Source of the DNA: Corydoras sp. C115 | Taxonomy: Eukaryota; Chordata; Actinopteri; Siluriformes; Callichthyidae | Assembly: GCA_019802505.1 (NCBI GenBank) | Contig: JAFMOC010000158.1 | Location: 544,001-608,000 of the forward strand | Length of the DNA: 64,000 bases | Direction of reading: 5' to 3' | Translations under genes and position numbers: made by a program | Shown here: positions 1 to 12,955 of the stretch, piece after piece | Position numbering within the stretch: position 1 is the first letter of the stretch | How the letters are laid out: every line of letters starts with the position of its first letter | Notes under the pieces: generated by a model | Database searches by the model: none | The model's input: only the letters and a program-made list of their open reading frames with translations | What the model was told of the DNA's origin: nothing

Positions 1-606
1 TCCTTTACCATCAAAATCATTGCCTTACTGGGAAAAGGCATTGCTGTTCTTAGGGGGGTTATTAGAGGCAGATTTAGGGCTTTGCAGTGAGGACAAGAAG
101 TTTTATTGTTATAGGAGTACAGACCCTTTTGAAAAAAAAAAAAAAATCCAACTTAGGCATCCTTCTTGCCACTCTTACAAAGGGCCATTTTTGTAAGGTT
201 TTCAGGCTACAGTTGCTTAGTTATATATTTAGAAATGAAGAACATATTAAAAATGTCAAGCATAATACAAACGCTTTTTTAGCAACTATCATAAACAATA
301 TTATAAAAAGAGTCCGGAAATCCAAAAAACCTCTCAGCCCGGGTAACACATGACCAGAGACCACTGCTGAATGTCAGTGTCCTTCGAGCTCCCAGGTGGC
401 ACGGCCTGAGAAACCATAAAGATTATGTAATAAATCGATCCAGAGTGGCTCAGTACTATGAAAGGACACCATGGTCACCCAGCACAGATCAACGCTGCTT
501 AAAAAACTTATTTTTCCCAGGAAAAAGGCAAACATGAATTTTAGGTAAATCTTTCTGAATTAGAAGTATTTCTTAATTTTCATCTTGATGAGGATCATGA
601 AGTGTG
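1..606. other. No gene recognised
   Basis: AT-rich sequence with a short poly-A (128-146). No coding, RNA or repeat family that I can name. Confidence 0.6.
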
Positions 607-619
607 CCAACCCATTCCA

Positions 620-962
620 TCCATCCATTATCTTCCGCTTTATCCCCTACTGGGGGGGGGGGGGTTCCCAATGCCCATCCAGGGGAGAACGTTTTGGGCG
701 CTGGGCAGATACACCCAGGACAGGGTGCCAATCTATCACTAGACATACACTCACTCAAACACACACACTCTGTATGGAGTAATTTGGAGAATTCAATTGA
801 CCTTAATCCATGTTTTTGTACTAAGGGAGGAAACCGAAGAACCCGGAGGAAACCCACGCGGACACAAGGAGAACATGAAAACTCCACCCAGATTGGGATT
901 CGAACCGGGAATCCCTAGTGCTGAGAGGCAAACGAGCTAAGCACTAAGCCACCGAGCCACCC
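620..962 (-). mobile_element. V-SINE, full length
   Basis: Reads in reverse: GGAT-type tail, body, then the tRNA-like head with A and B boxes. The central block (minus of TTCTCC...CTCCGGTTTCC) is conserved across V-SINEs such as DANA/Mermaid. TSD CCAACCCATTCCA at 607-619 and 963-975. Confidence 0.9.
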
Positions 963-975
963 CCAACCCATTCCA

Positions 976-2937
976 ACAGAAAAATATAAATAAGGATAAA
1001 ATATAAATAAACAATAGGCAGAGGAGAACATGCAAACTATCTACACAGTAAAAGTGTCTCTCTTTATATATATATATATATAATATGGCGCATAATGTAT
1101 GATGCCCTTCTCTGACCTGCTCTAGAAGAAAAGGAGAAGGAAAATAAAAGTGAGAGTGAGGGAGAGAGAGGAAAAAAAAAGGACAGTGAAAAGGCCATGG
1201 CATCAACGCCAGCAAGAGAGACTGTAACCTAAGAAAGGTCAGAACACTTTGAGCTTCCGTTTTTGCACTGACTTCACAGGCATACTGGTATTTAACATGC
1301 CAAATGCCACCAACAGGAGAATAATTTCTCTGCACTGGACGGCAAACCCTGGAAAGGAAAACATTAATTTATTATTATTTTTTTAAAGCAGGGTAATTTG
1401 TATGGATAAAATTGGTCACGATCAAAAAGCCAACTGTTATTTCTTTGGAACTGCATATGTCAGAAAAACTGATATACCATATTCCATGTCTGAAATATCT
1501 AAAAGTAAGAAAGATAAAGGAGCGAGGAGCTAATGTTAGTGTTGGGCTAATAAAGTCTTATTGTTTCTTATTCCAATAAAATGCCCTACACTGTACTCAC
1601 CATGATTGTTTAACTACCTTCTGGTACTTTAACGATGTGGACTGGATATCTGGTGTAATTGGCTTTAATAACCATATTCGTATAAAAGATGCAGCCATAA
1701 ACAGGACACACGGCATACTTGAGCTTTCACAAGCCAGCTGCCATTTTCGTCTGATTTTTATAGGCTTGTTGAAACCAAGTGATCTGACATCAGGTACGCA
1801 TTTTAAAATATGATCTGGGAAATCAATAGCTCCAGTATTTTATTCCAGCATAAAAATCCCTTTTAACTGGAGTGTGTGGCACGATGTTAGCATGAACAGA
1901 GGAACCATGTGCAGACAGATGAAAGCATATAAACAGACTATGCAGGCAAAGCTTAGCTTAAGGCCTTTTTTTGCCAGTAAGCAGTTTGCCAAGTACAGAC
2001 AACTTTGGTTTTTTTTTTCCCACATGTGCTAAGATGGTAAAGCTGTTCCTTTTTTACAGCTTCCTAATCTCCTTCTCTTGCTCACTTTTTGGCTCCCTGC
2101 AGTCATTCATTAGTCGGTGAGGAAGATTTTTAGGACAATCTACCACCGATTGCAGTAAACTTTCAACGCGTTTGTGGTTTGGTAAAAAGAACACGTGAAT
2201 GTCAAGCGTTAAATATCAGACACCTAACTGCAAATGGCACACCAACACAGAGCAAGCGCAAAGGCAGCTATTTCACTCTCTGCTTTTATCTGCCTTACAA
2301 TGTGTTTCTCTCCTTTTGTTTCTCTCTCACACACACCTGTGTCACATTGCCTCTCATTCTCATATCTCATTCTTTTTTACTTCTACCTTCAGTTATGATA
2401 AAAGCCAGGGACACGGTTAAGATAAGGATTTCAATTAAGATATTGTGAGAAAGGCTTTCCTCTCCGACACAGGATGCATTTAATGTTTTTTTTTGACTTA
2501 GCCAAAGCTGAATGTTAAAATGAAAGCTAATCACCTTCAGTAGAATAAGCAACGGTAATGATAAAAGTGAAAGGATGTAATTTAGGTTCGTAGGCTCATT
2601 TTCAGCACTATGGTAAAGCACATACAGACAGCAAAATGCAAATATCTTTTGCAGATATATGCCAAATGGTAGATCTGTGGAATAAGAACTGTTGTCTGAT
2701 GTAAATCTGCAGCATGACAACGATCCCAGATGCATGGTCATGATGAAATGGCTTCCTGTCACAGGACACACATGTATTCACATTTACATTCTGTTATGTC
2801 GTGAGTTCACAGGACAGACACATGGTATATCGGAACTTATCACGAAAAACTCTCTTCTTTACATTATTTCAAACATTGCCCTATCCTAGACAAACATTTC
2901 ACATTTTAAACATTCAAATACGGTTTTTAGACTACTT
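976..2937. other. No gene recognised
   Basis: Contains a short (TA)n (1064-1082) and a possible old V-SINE scrap (1018-1050, AGAACATGCAAACTATCTAC). Short open frames on both strands lack any recognisable domain. Confidence 0.6.
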
Positions 2938-2948
2938 GGAACCAAACA

Positions 2949-3302
2949 GGCGGCACGGTGGCTTAGTGGTCAGCACGTTCGCCTCTCAGCACTAGGGATT
3001 CCCGGTTCGAATCCCCATCTGGGTGGAGTTTCCATGTTCTCCCCGTGTCCGCGTGGGTTTCCTCCGGGTTCTCCGGTTTCCTCCCACAGTCCAAAAACAT
3101 GGATCAAGTCAATTGAGTTCTCCAAATTGCCCCATGTAGAGTGTGTGTGTGAGTGAGTGTGTGCCCAGCGATAGGTTGGCGCCCTGTCCTGGGTGTGTCT
3201 GCCCAGCGCCCGAAACGTTCTCCCCTGGATGGGCATGGGGAACCCCACCGCAACCGTAAAAGAGGATAAAGCAGAAGATAATGAATGAATGAATGAATGA
3301 AA
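2949..3302 (+). mobile_element. V-SINE, full length
   Basis: Head GGCGGCACGGTGGCTTAGTG, B box GGTTCGAATCC, tail (GAAT)n. TSD GGAACCAAACA at 2938-2948 and 3303-3313. An older V-SINE scrap lies immediately after it (to about 3370). Confidence 0.92.
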
Positions 3303-3507
3303 GGAACCAAACATTGTCAGAAGAAAGCCACACAGATACAAGGAGAACATACAAACTATCTTCACAGTTAGGCATCAAACCTTTTGTAACAGATCACAAT
3401 TACAGTTTTTCAGCAACAAACTATGGAGTTCCAAAAGGGGTTAATAAACATCCTTGCAGCCAATTACCATGATGACTATGGATTAGATTGTTTCGAATTA
3501 TTGCTGT

Positions 3508-3822
3508 TGGGTGGAATGTTAGATTAGTGGTTAGCACATCCACCGCTCAGTGCTGGGAATCCAGGTTCGAATGCCAAGTTTTCATATTCTCCCTGTGTCC
3601 ACATGGGTTTCCTCTGTGTTTTCCAGTTTTTTTCCCCCACTGTCATAAAACATGGATTAAGTGTAAATTAACTGCTTTAAAATTTGCCCCAATATAGTCT
3701 GTGTGAGTGAGTAAGTAAACATGTATCCGCCCAGTGCTCGAAATGTTCTCCTCTGGATGGGCAAGTGGAACCTTTCCCGCGACCCTAGTAGAGGATTAAG
3801 CAGAATATTATGAATGAATAAT
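3508..3822 (+). mobile_element. V-SINE, diverged
   Basis: Head partly eroded but GATTAGTGGTTAGCAC and GGTTCGAATGCC are recognisable. The body is shortened. No TSD found. Confidence 0.8.
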
Positions 3823-3874
3823 GTTTTCCAATCTTAAGGAAAATAGGGTTAAAAGTAATAATTGAGTTATGTTG

Positions 3875-4146
3875 ATGCCCATCCAGGGGAGAACGTTTCT
3901 GGCGCTGGGCAGACACCCAGGACAGGGCGCCAATCTATACTGTGCACACACTCACTCACACATACACACTCTATATGGGGCAATTTGGAGAATTCAATTG
4001 ACTTGATCCATGTTTTTGGACTGTGGGAGTAAACCGGAGAACCCGGAGGAAACCCACGCGGACACGGGGAGAACACGGAAAGATCCGAACCGGGAATCCC
4101 TAGATCTGAGAGGAGAACGTGCTAACCACTAAGCCTCCGTGCCGCC
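3875..4146 (-). mobile_element. V-SINE lacking its 3' end
   Basis: Starts at ATGCCCATCCAGGGG, so the last ~65 bases and the tail are missing. The head end GCCGCC is intact at 4141-4146. Confidence 0.85.
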
Positions 4147-4275
4147 CTTGTGTTTTCATTATTTACTTAAAGTTAGTTTGAGAAAATATTAGCACTTCAA
4201 CAATAACCACATTGTTTTTGACGTGCTTGAACACAATTATTAATAATTGACTAAAACATAAATTAACTGGCATAC

Positions 4276-4622
4276 GGCAGCACGGTGGCTTAGTGGTCAG
4301 CACGTTCGCCTCTCAGCGCTAGGGATTCCCGGTTCGAATCCCCATCTGGGTGGAGTTTCCATGTTCTCCCCGTGTCCGCGTGGGTTTCCTCCGGGTTCTC
4401 CGGTTTCCTCCCACAGTCCAAAAACATGGATCAAGTTAATTGAGTTCTTCAAATTGCCCCCATATAGAGTGTGTCTGTGTGAGTGAGTGGGTGCCCAGCA
4501 ATGGATTGGTGCCCTGTCCTGGGTGTATCTGCCCAGCGCCCGAGACGTTCTCCCCTGGATGGGCATGGGGAACCCCACAGCGACCTTAATAGAGGATAAA
4601 GCGGGAGATGAATGAATGAATG
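4276..4622 (+). mobile_element. V-SINE, full length
   Basis: Intact head, body and GAAT tail. TSD ACTGGCATAC at 4266-4275 and 4623-4632. Confidence 0.93.
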
Positions 4623-4702
4623 ACTGGCATACACATACCTATTGAGGGTTAGTTTCTTTTTTTCACATGGCCACCTTAATAGTCAAGCAAGTTAAAATTT
4701 CT

Positions 4703-4705
<3 letters not shown>

Positions 4706-4798
<93 letters not shown>
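4706..4798. repeat. (CA)n(TA)n microsatellite
   Basis: About 15 CA units followed by about 31 TA units. Confidence 0.95.
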
Positions 4799-4800
<2 letters not shown>

Positions 4801-5321
4801 GACAAATGAAATGGCTGAAATGGCTTCGGTTGAAATTTTCAAATCCACTGAACACTGAATGGATAACAATTAAGTATATGAGTTCATCACAACCTTCACT
4901 TTACCCTGGCAATGAAATGTGTAATTATAAATTATAAATTATGACTGTGCAGTTTAGAGGCTTACAAATTGCACTGAAATTACTATTTGTAATACAATCA
5001 AAGAAATAATAAATGAGCTATTATGATGCCTGAAACCCCAAACAGCAGACAGGATGTTCTAAAACCATTCTTTTGCGTGCCAGGATTCAGAAATAACCTG
5101 CTGGCGCTTAATAAGAAGAGTATGATTTGTAAACAGCAAATGTTCCACCAATGAGAGGTTATTATTTGTGTATGTATACATGACACTGAGCTGTAATCAA
5201 GGGTGAATTTGTGAATGAGAGGCGGGTGAGGAGAAGGTTTGCACCTTGGTCATGTTGGCGTAAACTGTGCGTTTTGAGCTGGGTTTTGAAAAAAGACAAG
5301 ACGTGGTGAGAAGACAGATTT
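4799..5321. other. No gene recognised
   Basis: AT-rich DNA between a microsatellite and a truncated V-SINE. Nothing identifiable. Confidence 0.55.
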
Positions 5322-5547
5322 TCCTCCGGGTTCTTCGCTTTCCTCGCACAGTCCAAAAACATGGATCAAGTCAATTGAGTTCTCCAAATTGCCCCATATA
5401 GAGTGTGTCTGTGTGAGTGAGTGTGTGCCCAGCGATGGATTGGTGTTCTGCCCAGCGCCTGAAACATTCTCCCCTGGATGGGCATGGAGAACCCCCCTGT
5501 GACCCTAATATAGGATAAAGCCGAAGGTAATGGATGAATGAATGGTT
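5322..5547 (+). mobile_element. V-SINE, 5'-truncated
   Basis: Begins within the central conserved block and keeps the 3' half and tail. A scrap of the second SINE family follows at 5574-5660. Confidence 0.8.
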
Positions 5548-5573
5548 GAGGTCAGAAAAACAGGGTTTGTGCC

Positions 5574-5660
5574 GAGCCCCACGGGGCAATGAGGGTTAAG
5601 GGGCTTGCTCAAGGACCCACATTTGTAACTTAAGAGGACCTGGGATTTGAGAGGTTCATG
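5574..5660 (-). mobile_element. Second-family SINE scrap
   Basis: CAATGAGGGTTAAGGGGCTT and CTGGGATTTGAGA match the middle and B-box region. Short. Confidence 0.5.
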
Positions 5661-6649
5661 ACAAGTACTATGAAGCTTTAGAAATGCGTTTCAAAATGCA
5701 TTATAAATACCGGATTTGGGTAAAGTGTTTCTGAATATACTACTTTATTCATTTTCGAAAAGTTTACTTCACTTTCTTTTGTAGTTATGAACCTTTTGTC
5801 ATAAATAATATGGTTGCTTTTGTTTTGACTCAAGCTAAAATTCTTATTTTGTTATTAAGTGATAACAATGCAAAATACTAAATTAAATACGTCTACCTTT
5901 ACAAACGAAATCCTGAATATAGACACCGTCCATTAGTAAGAGAGAAAGCAAATGGGCTGGTTGGTGGAGCAGAGAATTGCATTGCATGGATACAATGAAG
6001 AAACCAACGTGGCATGAAAAAAGTGCATTTCTCTAAACCACAAATGTCACCAGCTACCTGGAGTGAAAGCTCTCTTATACCCCCTATTGATGCATATCCA
6101 GCCAAGCATACCAGGTGTGAAGCATTAACACTACTCTTTTCCTCTTCCGTTACTTGAACTACTGTCAATATGCAATTGTCCCATCTCTGAAATATATATG
6201 TTGCTCTTTGATTTCACACTTTGTCATGTTTTTTTCCAAATGTCACCGTTATTGACTTCTGCATCCTTGTGGTATAGGGCTATGCACTGTATTACTCTTC
6301 AGCTCTGTGACTCGTATCACAAGGTATTTACTTATATGACCTATACCAAGTCATAAGAAAAGTGAATCTTTTTTTTTTAATAAAATAAAAAGTGATTGAA
6401 TGTAAAAAAAACCCAACTAAGAACTAAAAGTTTGTATGTTACTAATAAACTATTAATATGGAAGCATCAGTGAATAGCTGGTGTAGCTGTGCGATGTCGA
6501 GCTACTTATAATGTTTTATATACATTTCTATATATTAAATAATGCATTTAAAAATTTAAATAAGTACAGTGTTTAAGAAATTTTAATAAATCACTTTCAA
6601 CGACTAGTCATCACATGAAATCAAATGAAGCATATTTAGATAAAAGACC
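5661..6649. other. No gene recognised
   Basis: AT-rich. A short stretch at 5690-5730 resembles an end of the TTATAA-rich MITE family. An 89-codon minus-strand frame at 5899-6168 shows no known domain. Confidence 0.5.
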
Positions 6650-7406
6650 ATGCTGTAACAATTTATAATGCATTATTAACACATTTATAAAGCTTTATAA
6701 AGTATTCAAAGCCTTTGTTAATCTCCAAAGATGTTTATAACCACACTTATAAAGTGTTATAAGAATATGCAATAAGGCTTTATAACACAAAGTCACATAC
6801 TACATTATAAATTATATATATATTTTAACAGTTTATCAACTTATTATAGAGACCAGCAACATAAAGCCTTATAATGGTTGTGTTTAAGGAATACTTTTCC
6901 TGAAAATGTCTTTATAAGTTTATAAATGCTTATAACTTTCTTTACTTCATGCCTATAAAAAAAAGCTTATAAGCATTTATAAACGCTTATAAGATTTCTT
7001 TATAGGCATGAAGTAAAGTACTGTCATTAATGACCTCTTTGAAAGAGACTGCATACATAGTAGTACATAATGCCTTATAAAAGCTTATAAATGCTCTTTA
7101 CAGTCTTTAAGGAAAGTGTAATCATCTTGTTTTAAGTAAGAATGTCGAAACATACAAAGAATCAAAAGTTTAAGTAAGTTAATATTATAATGCATTATGT
7201 CACTTTGTGTTATAAAGCCTTATACAGCCTTTTTGTTATAAAGTGTTATATATATATAACAATATATGAGTGTGATTATGAACATTTATATACCCTAACA
7301 AAGGCTTATGACAAATGTTATAAAACATAATAAATACTTCATAAAGCATTATAAATTCACTAATAATGCCTTATGAATACCAGATTGATAGATCGTGTTA
7401 CCGACC
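6650..7406. mobile_element. Quasi-palindromic MITE-like element, copy 1
   Basis: AT-rich DNA dominated by TTATAA/CTTATAAG motifs. It ends GTGTTACC at about 7399-7406, matching the ends of copy 3. Its left end is degraded. The centre holds a perfect 20-bp inverted repeat (6940-6959 with 6999-7018). No coding capacity, so a non-autonomous DNA element is likely; the family is not recognised. Confidence 0.6.
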
Positions 7407-10400
7407 TTGCTTTATGTCCCACAAATGGCATATTTAAACGCTGGGACTAAAACCAATCTTGTACTCTAATCATTAAGTTGTAACCGCTACCCACTGCATT
7501 TCAGCTAGTTATCTGTCGTGATGGTTAACATTCGATTTAACTGACAAAAAAGGATTGATTTACAGCATTGGTGCGGTAATCCTCATGAGAAAAGTACTGG
7601 ACTGGTTGAACTTATTGTTTTTAGACTTTGTATGAACTGTACCAGGAGAGAGGATCTAAGAACTAAATTTATTAACAATAATAACTATACCAGAGTGTGT
7701 ATAAGAGGGCTGGTCTCTGCAGAGCAACACATTGGCCAAGCCTTTTGATGTCTCTTTAACTTGAGGGCAATAGTGTGTCTGAGTACTGACTCACAGAGCA
7801 TCATGCTGATGAGAAATGCCTAGGGGATGCACATAAAAGCAATCCCATTGCTTTCAGTGTTCAGTTCAGTTTTGGGTCATGGGTCTTTGAACATTTTTAT
7901 TTCTGTAGAAATAAAACAGACAATATTATTACCACCAAATACGTAGCAAGAATCACAGATTATCTCACTTTTCTTCCCATATTCTTCTCTTTTTTTGAGA
8001 GTAAAGTACCATTATCCATTTCACATACAGCAGTTATTCAGTGGTGGCTGCCTTAAAAATGTGGTTAATGTTTCAAGACCCTGTCAACACTGAAACCTGT
8101 CTTCCTGAAAGCATGTGAGGTCCACAAAAATGCTTAAAGTGAAAATTCTGTGAACAAAGCTTCAGGATTCTATGAAAAACAACAGTTAAAGGCTTGTTAC
8201 TGATTCTGGGAATAAGATTATATTCTGGGAATCAGTTTTTTCTGATTAAAATTAAGATATCGAACATCAGTTTTAATAGTGGTTTTATGACACACATATT
8301 ACTTTGAGCCTTTTAAACCTTGAAAGCAGTTATGATTATCATATGGAAATTACAGTACAGCCAAAAAAAAAAAAAAACAAAAAAAAAAAACATTCTCCCC
8401 AAAAAAGTGCAATGCAGATCATTAAAAATCTCAATTTATAAATAAATTAATAAACGAAAAGGCTTCTTAATAAGTTTGCCATGTTTTCTTTGATTATTTC
8501 TTGTTCTGTATATTTTTCATTGTTTACACCTACACTGTGTCTTCCTTTCATGCCCCTGCGTATTTGTACTACCTCTTCTTGTTTGATTTCCATCGAGCAT
8601 TGCTTCTACAGCTGCACGCAAATCTTTTATCCTTCCTATTGATTTTCTCTGAACTACTTTAGTTCATTTTTGATTGTTCCTGGTACACTGGCTTTGACCC
8701 TTTCAGCTTTCTCCGACTTACTATCTGCTTGCACTCTGGTTAAGATCCTCTTCTAGAAATGTCTGATTCGGGTGACTCTGATTTATGATGGACTGGTTAT
8801 GAAATAATTTACTTGCCGGTCCATGCTACCACAGGAACGTGGTAAATTCATGGACATGATATACATACATACATACATACATACGTATACAGACACTGTA
8901 CTGAACCCCATGTTGCCAACAGCCAATCAGGTCCTATTGTTAGAAAAGCTGCTTAGAAACTTCTACAAAAGGTATGTTTAAAAAAAATGGTTATATAAAA
9001 TAAAAATGGTTTTGTCTGCCTTGTGATAAACTAGCAACCTTTCCAGATTGTTTACCTGCCTTTCACTCAGTACAGATAGTAGCAATAGTACTAATAAGCT
9101 TTTAAATCAGTCACACCCCAAATTAAAATAATTGGCTTAGAAAATGTATAAATAAATTAAAATGTATTTCATGATTTTAAATTGATATGTAATATTCTAA
9201 AGTAACATCAACAAAGAAATTACAACTATTAAAACTAATAACATCAATCAATAAACAATTAATAAAAAGATTAAGACAAATAAAAATAGGCATTTCTGAA
9301 AGACATTAATGAATTGGGAAGCATAAGTGCTATGAATTCCATGCAGAATTCGATGAAATAAGATTCTGAATCAAATGCACCTATAAGACAATCTAAGAAT
9401 GAAAATAAGTGTGCCATTAAAAAAATCTTGTACTCCAATTTAAAGCCAGATTAATTGTGTTAAAGATTAATGTTGTCTTTAATAAAATATTTAGGTAGTG
9501 AATGTCATTATAAGTAGGAGGCATGGCAGTGCATCACAGCATGGATCCCTAGTTCATCTTTTTTTTAGAGAGGAAAGCACTGAGGTAGCTCTGTATACAG
9601 TCTGCATGTCCTCGCTGTACCAGCATGGGCTTTCTTCTTTTTACATTCCAAAGACATGACAACAGATAAATTAAAATCATGAATTTTGCCCTAGCCATTT
9701 GCCCTGCATGTATCAGTGCCCATGCAGTGCTGCTTCCAAGAATGGATAAATAGAAGAGGTGAATCGGAACAAGAACCTGTGCCAAATCAAATATGCAAAT
9801 CCTTTTTGCTGTGGCGAGCTTAAACAGTTGAAAACGGCAGGATCATCACTGGTTCACTGTGGTAATAAATCTCTTTCTTTAAGCAGCTTTTCTAATGTAT
9901 GGTCAATATTTCATATGAACAACTTAAAACTACCCTCTTGTGGAGCTTAATTAAGCGACTGTATGAACAATATTTGGAATATAAATCACATCCCCTCACA
10001 TCAGAGATGCAGCTATGGAAAAAATACATATATTAGATTTCTAGTATAAATAAATCATTATACAGTTTTTACAACAGAAACCTTATGATGTCTGCATCGC
10101 GCATATTTACTGCACTACAGCTCATTTCACACCTGACCAAGCTAAAGTTACATTTAAAAGTTAATGCCATTACCTCTTATTGGGATTACCTCTCATCTTT
10201 ACTCACTAACTTTTACATATGATATTTTTTTTCAATATGTGCCGTGTATTCATTTGCATATGAAAATGCTCAATGTCATATAACATGATGTCATATTTAA
10301 GGGTCGCTTTCAACAAATGTTCACAAAAAGCTCCACATCCAGCTCTGCATAACTGCAATACTGTCATTCTTTCTTTCTCACACACTGTTTATTTAAGCTG

Positions 10401-11050
10401 GCACAGAAAGAATTGAAATAAATGAGTGTGTGATAAAAGACGACAGGATTAAAGAGAGATGAAAGGTTCCCTTTCATCTCTGGGATGAACATGTTTTCCT
10501 ACTGCCTTTGATGTCGGTTTGAGAGAAACGGAAGCTTCTGCAAATTGTTAGCGAACAGTGCACTGACGGGGAAAAAAAAAAGAAAAAAAAAGTGATAGGT
10601 AAGCTAGGCCAAATTTGGATTCACAAATCTGCTGGGCTGAAAGTTTGTAAATATGACATGACCTAAGTGCGTCAAAGCAAAAAGAAATGGGCCGTGCCAG
10701 CTGTACGCTGCATTATTTTGTGAAAATCTCATATGGAATATCAGAGATGAGACAGCTCACCTGAAAACATACCTTTATAGGCAGGCATTTCAATAATTGA
10801 GAATAATTTTTTGTTTTATAGATATGCGTATGTTTATGTATATAATGTCATGGTTTGGTAAATCCGTGTGCTTTTATCTTTAATGTGTTATGTGCTTTTA
10901 TATTTGCTTTTATGTTCTTTTTAAGTTCTTATTACTTGAAAAATGTACAGCACTTTGGTCAACGCAAGTTGTGTATAGACTGCTCTATAAATAAAAGTTA
11001 GTTACTTACAGTCACCAAACACCAAGACAGCGGTATTAATCCAAAGTAAT
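7407..11050. other. Long AT-rich interval without a recognised gene
   Basis: Includes A-rich runs near 8360-8390, a short (ATAC)n at 8862-8884 and one very old V-SINE remnant. No exon-like frame with a recognisable domain was seen. Confidence 0.55.
9520..9765 (+). mobile_element. Very old V-SINE remnant
   Basis: Only scattered matches remain (GTCTGCATGTCCTCGCTGTA, ACATTCCAAAGACATGA) but in V-SINE order. Tentative. Confidence 0.45.
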
Positions 11051-11063
11051 AAAACTTAATTAT

Positions 11064-11404
11064 TCATTCATTCATTATCTTCCGCTTTATCCTCTATTAG
11101 GGTCGCGGTGGGGTTCCCCATGCCCATCCAGGGGAGAACGTTTCGGGCGCTGGGCAGATACACCCAGGACAGGGCGCCAATCTATCGCTGGGCACACACT
11201 CACACACACAGACACACTGGGGCAATTTGGAGAATTCAATTGCCCTTCATCCATGTTTTTGGACTGTGAGAGGAAACCGGAGAACCCGGAGGAAACCCAC
11301 GCGGACACGGGGAGAACATGGAAACTCCACCCAGATGGGGATTCGAACCGGGAATCCCTAGTGCCGAGAGGAGAACGTGCTAACCACTAAGCCACCGTGC
11401 CGCC
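11064..11404 (-). mobile_element. V-SINE, full length
   Basis: TSD AAAACTTAATTAT at 11051-11063 and 11405-11417. It lies head to head with the next copy, 33 bp away. Confidence 0.93.
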
Positions 11405-11437
11405 AAAACTTAATTATGTTCAATAATTTTTCCTAGC

Positions 11438-11783
11438 AGGCGGCATGGTGGCTTAGTGGTCAGCACGTTCGTCTCTCAGCGCTAGGGATTCCCGGTTCGA
11501 ATCCCCATCTGGGTGGAGTTTCCATGTTCTCCCCGTGTCTGCGTGGGTTTCCTCCGGGTTCTCCGGTTTCCTCCCACAGTCCAAAAACATGGATCAAGTT
11601 GATTGAATTCGCAAAATTGCCCCATATAGAGTGTGTCTGTGTGAGTGAGTGTGTGCCCAGCGATGGATTGGCGCCCTGTCCTGGGTCTATCTGCCCAGCG
11701 CCCGAAATGTTCTCACCTGGATGGGCATGGGGAACCCCACCGCGACCCTAATAGAGGATGAAGCGGAAGATAATGAATGAATG
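11438..11783 (+). mobile_element. V-SINE, full length
   Basis: TSD AATTTTTCCTAGC at 11425-11437 and 11784-11796. Opposite orientation to the copy at 11064-11404. Confidence 0.93.
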
Positions 11784-12164
11784 AATTTTTCCTAGCTTTT
11801 TACTAAAATAGCAATGAAAGGCTTTAAAGCTGTATGTAATCACTGTATGTATGTCATCTTTGTTGTAATCTCACGGGGGAGCGGGGTAACTACATGCACA
11901 AGCTGATTGCAAAAATCTTGTTGTCCGGAATTGTAGTGTTAAGGGAAAGATGATAAATGAATGATTTACTTGACATCCACTCTAAGACCTCTTTAATAAA
12001 AACATCATTTACTAGAATTAGCCAGAAGACAAATCAGTCATGTGCTTTAGGAAAAACTTATTTCATGCTTGGTGGTAACACTGTTGGTGTGTAAAAGTTA
12101 AATTTGCATGGTCCTGGTCCTAATCCTTGTAGAACACATGGTAAAGCTTTGTGCAGTCAGAAAA

Positions 12165-12430
12165 TTAATTACATTTAAATTCTCGCACTCCGTACAAGGC
12201 ACTGACCCTGGCATACAGGACAATCTCTGGATCTGGTCCATCTTACCTTCAATCTATATTTCCAAAATACACCACAACTGGTTTACTTCAGTCTAGTGAT
12301 GAATGTCACCTGGTGATTCAACCTCTTGGGTTGATTTCTAACAATGCTGAATGTCTCAGGATTATGTACAGAGTTAAAAAAGATTGTGCCACCATTTATC
12401 ACTGGTGGCACCATCTTATATATATACTTG
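12165..12430 (+). mobile_element. L2-type LINE fragment, ORF2 end
   Basis: Contains ACAGGACAATCTCTGGATCT and CTTACCTTCAATCTATATTT, shared with the L2 fragments at 23925 and 25300. Frames are broken. A V-SINE sits downstream and the L2 tail resumes after it. Confidence 0.6.
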
Positions 12431-12475
12431 CTACATAACACTTGCTATATATTTATTTATTTATTTATTTATAGG

Positions 12476-12814
12476 GGCGGCACAGTGGCTTAGTGTTTAG
12501 CATGTTCTCCTCTCAGCGCTAGGGATTCCCGGTTCAAATCCCCATCGGGGTGGAGTTTCCATGTTCTTCCGCGTGGCTTTCCTCCAGGTTCTCCAGTTTC
12601 CTCCCACAGTACAAAAACATGGATCAAGTGAATTGAGTTCTCCAAATTGCCCCATGTAGAGTGTGTTTGTGTGAGCGTGTGCCCAGCGTTGGATTGCCGA
12701 TCTGTCCTGGGTGTATATGCCCAGCGCCCGAAATGTTCTCCCCTGGATGGGCATAAGGAACCACCCCGTGACCCTAATATAGGATAAAGAGGAAGATAAT
12801 GGATGGATGGATGG
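12476..12814 (+). mobile_element. V-SINE, full length
   Basis: Head GGCGGCACAGTGGCTTAGTG with a small deletion in the central block. GGAT-type tail runs into a short (TA)n. It splits an L2 fragment. Confidence 0.88.
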
Positions 12815-12834
12815 ACATATATATATATATATAT

Positions 12835-12955
12835 ATCAGATATCAGATCAGATAATGATCAGAATTGACAATTCTACAATATTGTTGGTTCATCCTCCTT
12901 GTTCTCTAATGGATAAAAAGTGTCTGCTAAATGTCTAAATGTAAATGCAATCTGT
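12835..12955 (+). mobile_element. L2-type LINE 3' tail
   Basis: Resembles the 33183 tail (TAATGATCAGA..., then a degenerate GGATAAAAAGTGTCTGCTAA motif). Together with the 12165 fragment it is one LINE split by the V-SINE at 12476. Confidence 0.55.

Noticed and set aside
2949..3020. tRNA genes at SINE heads
   Set aside because: A- and B-box motifs are present, but there is no tRNA body that folds properly and each is fused to the V-SINE body.
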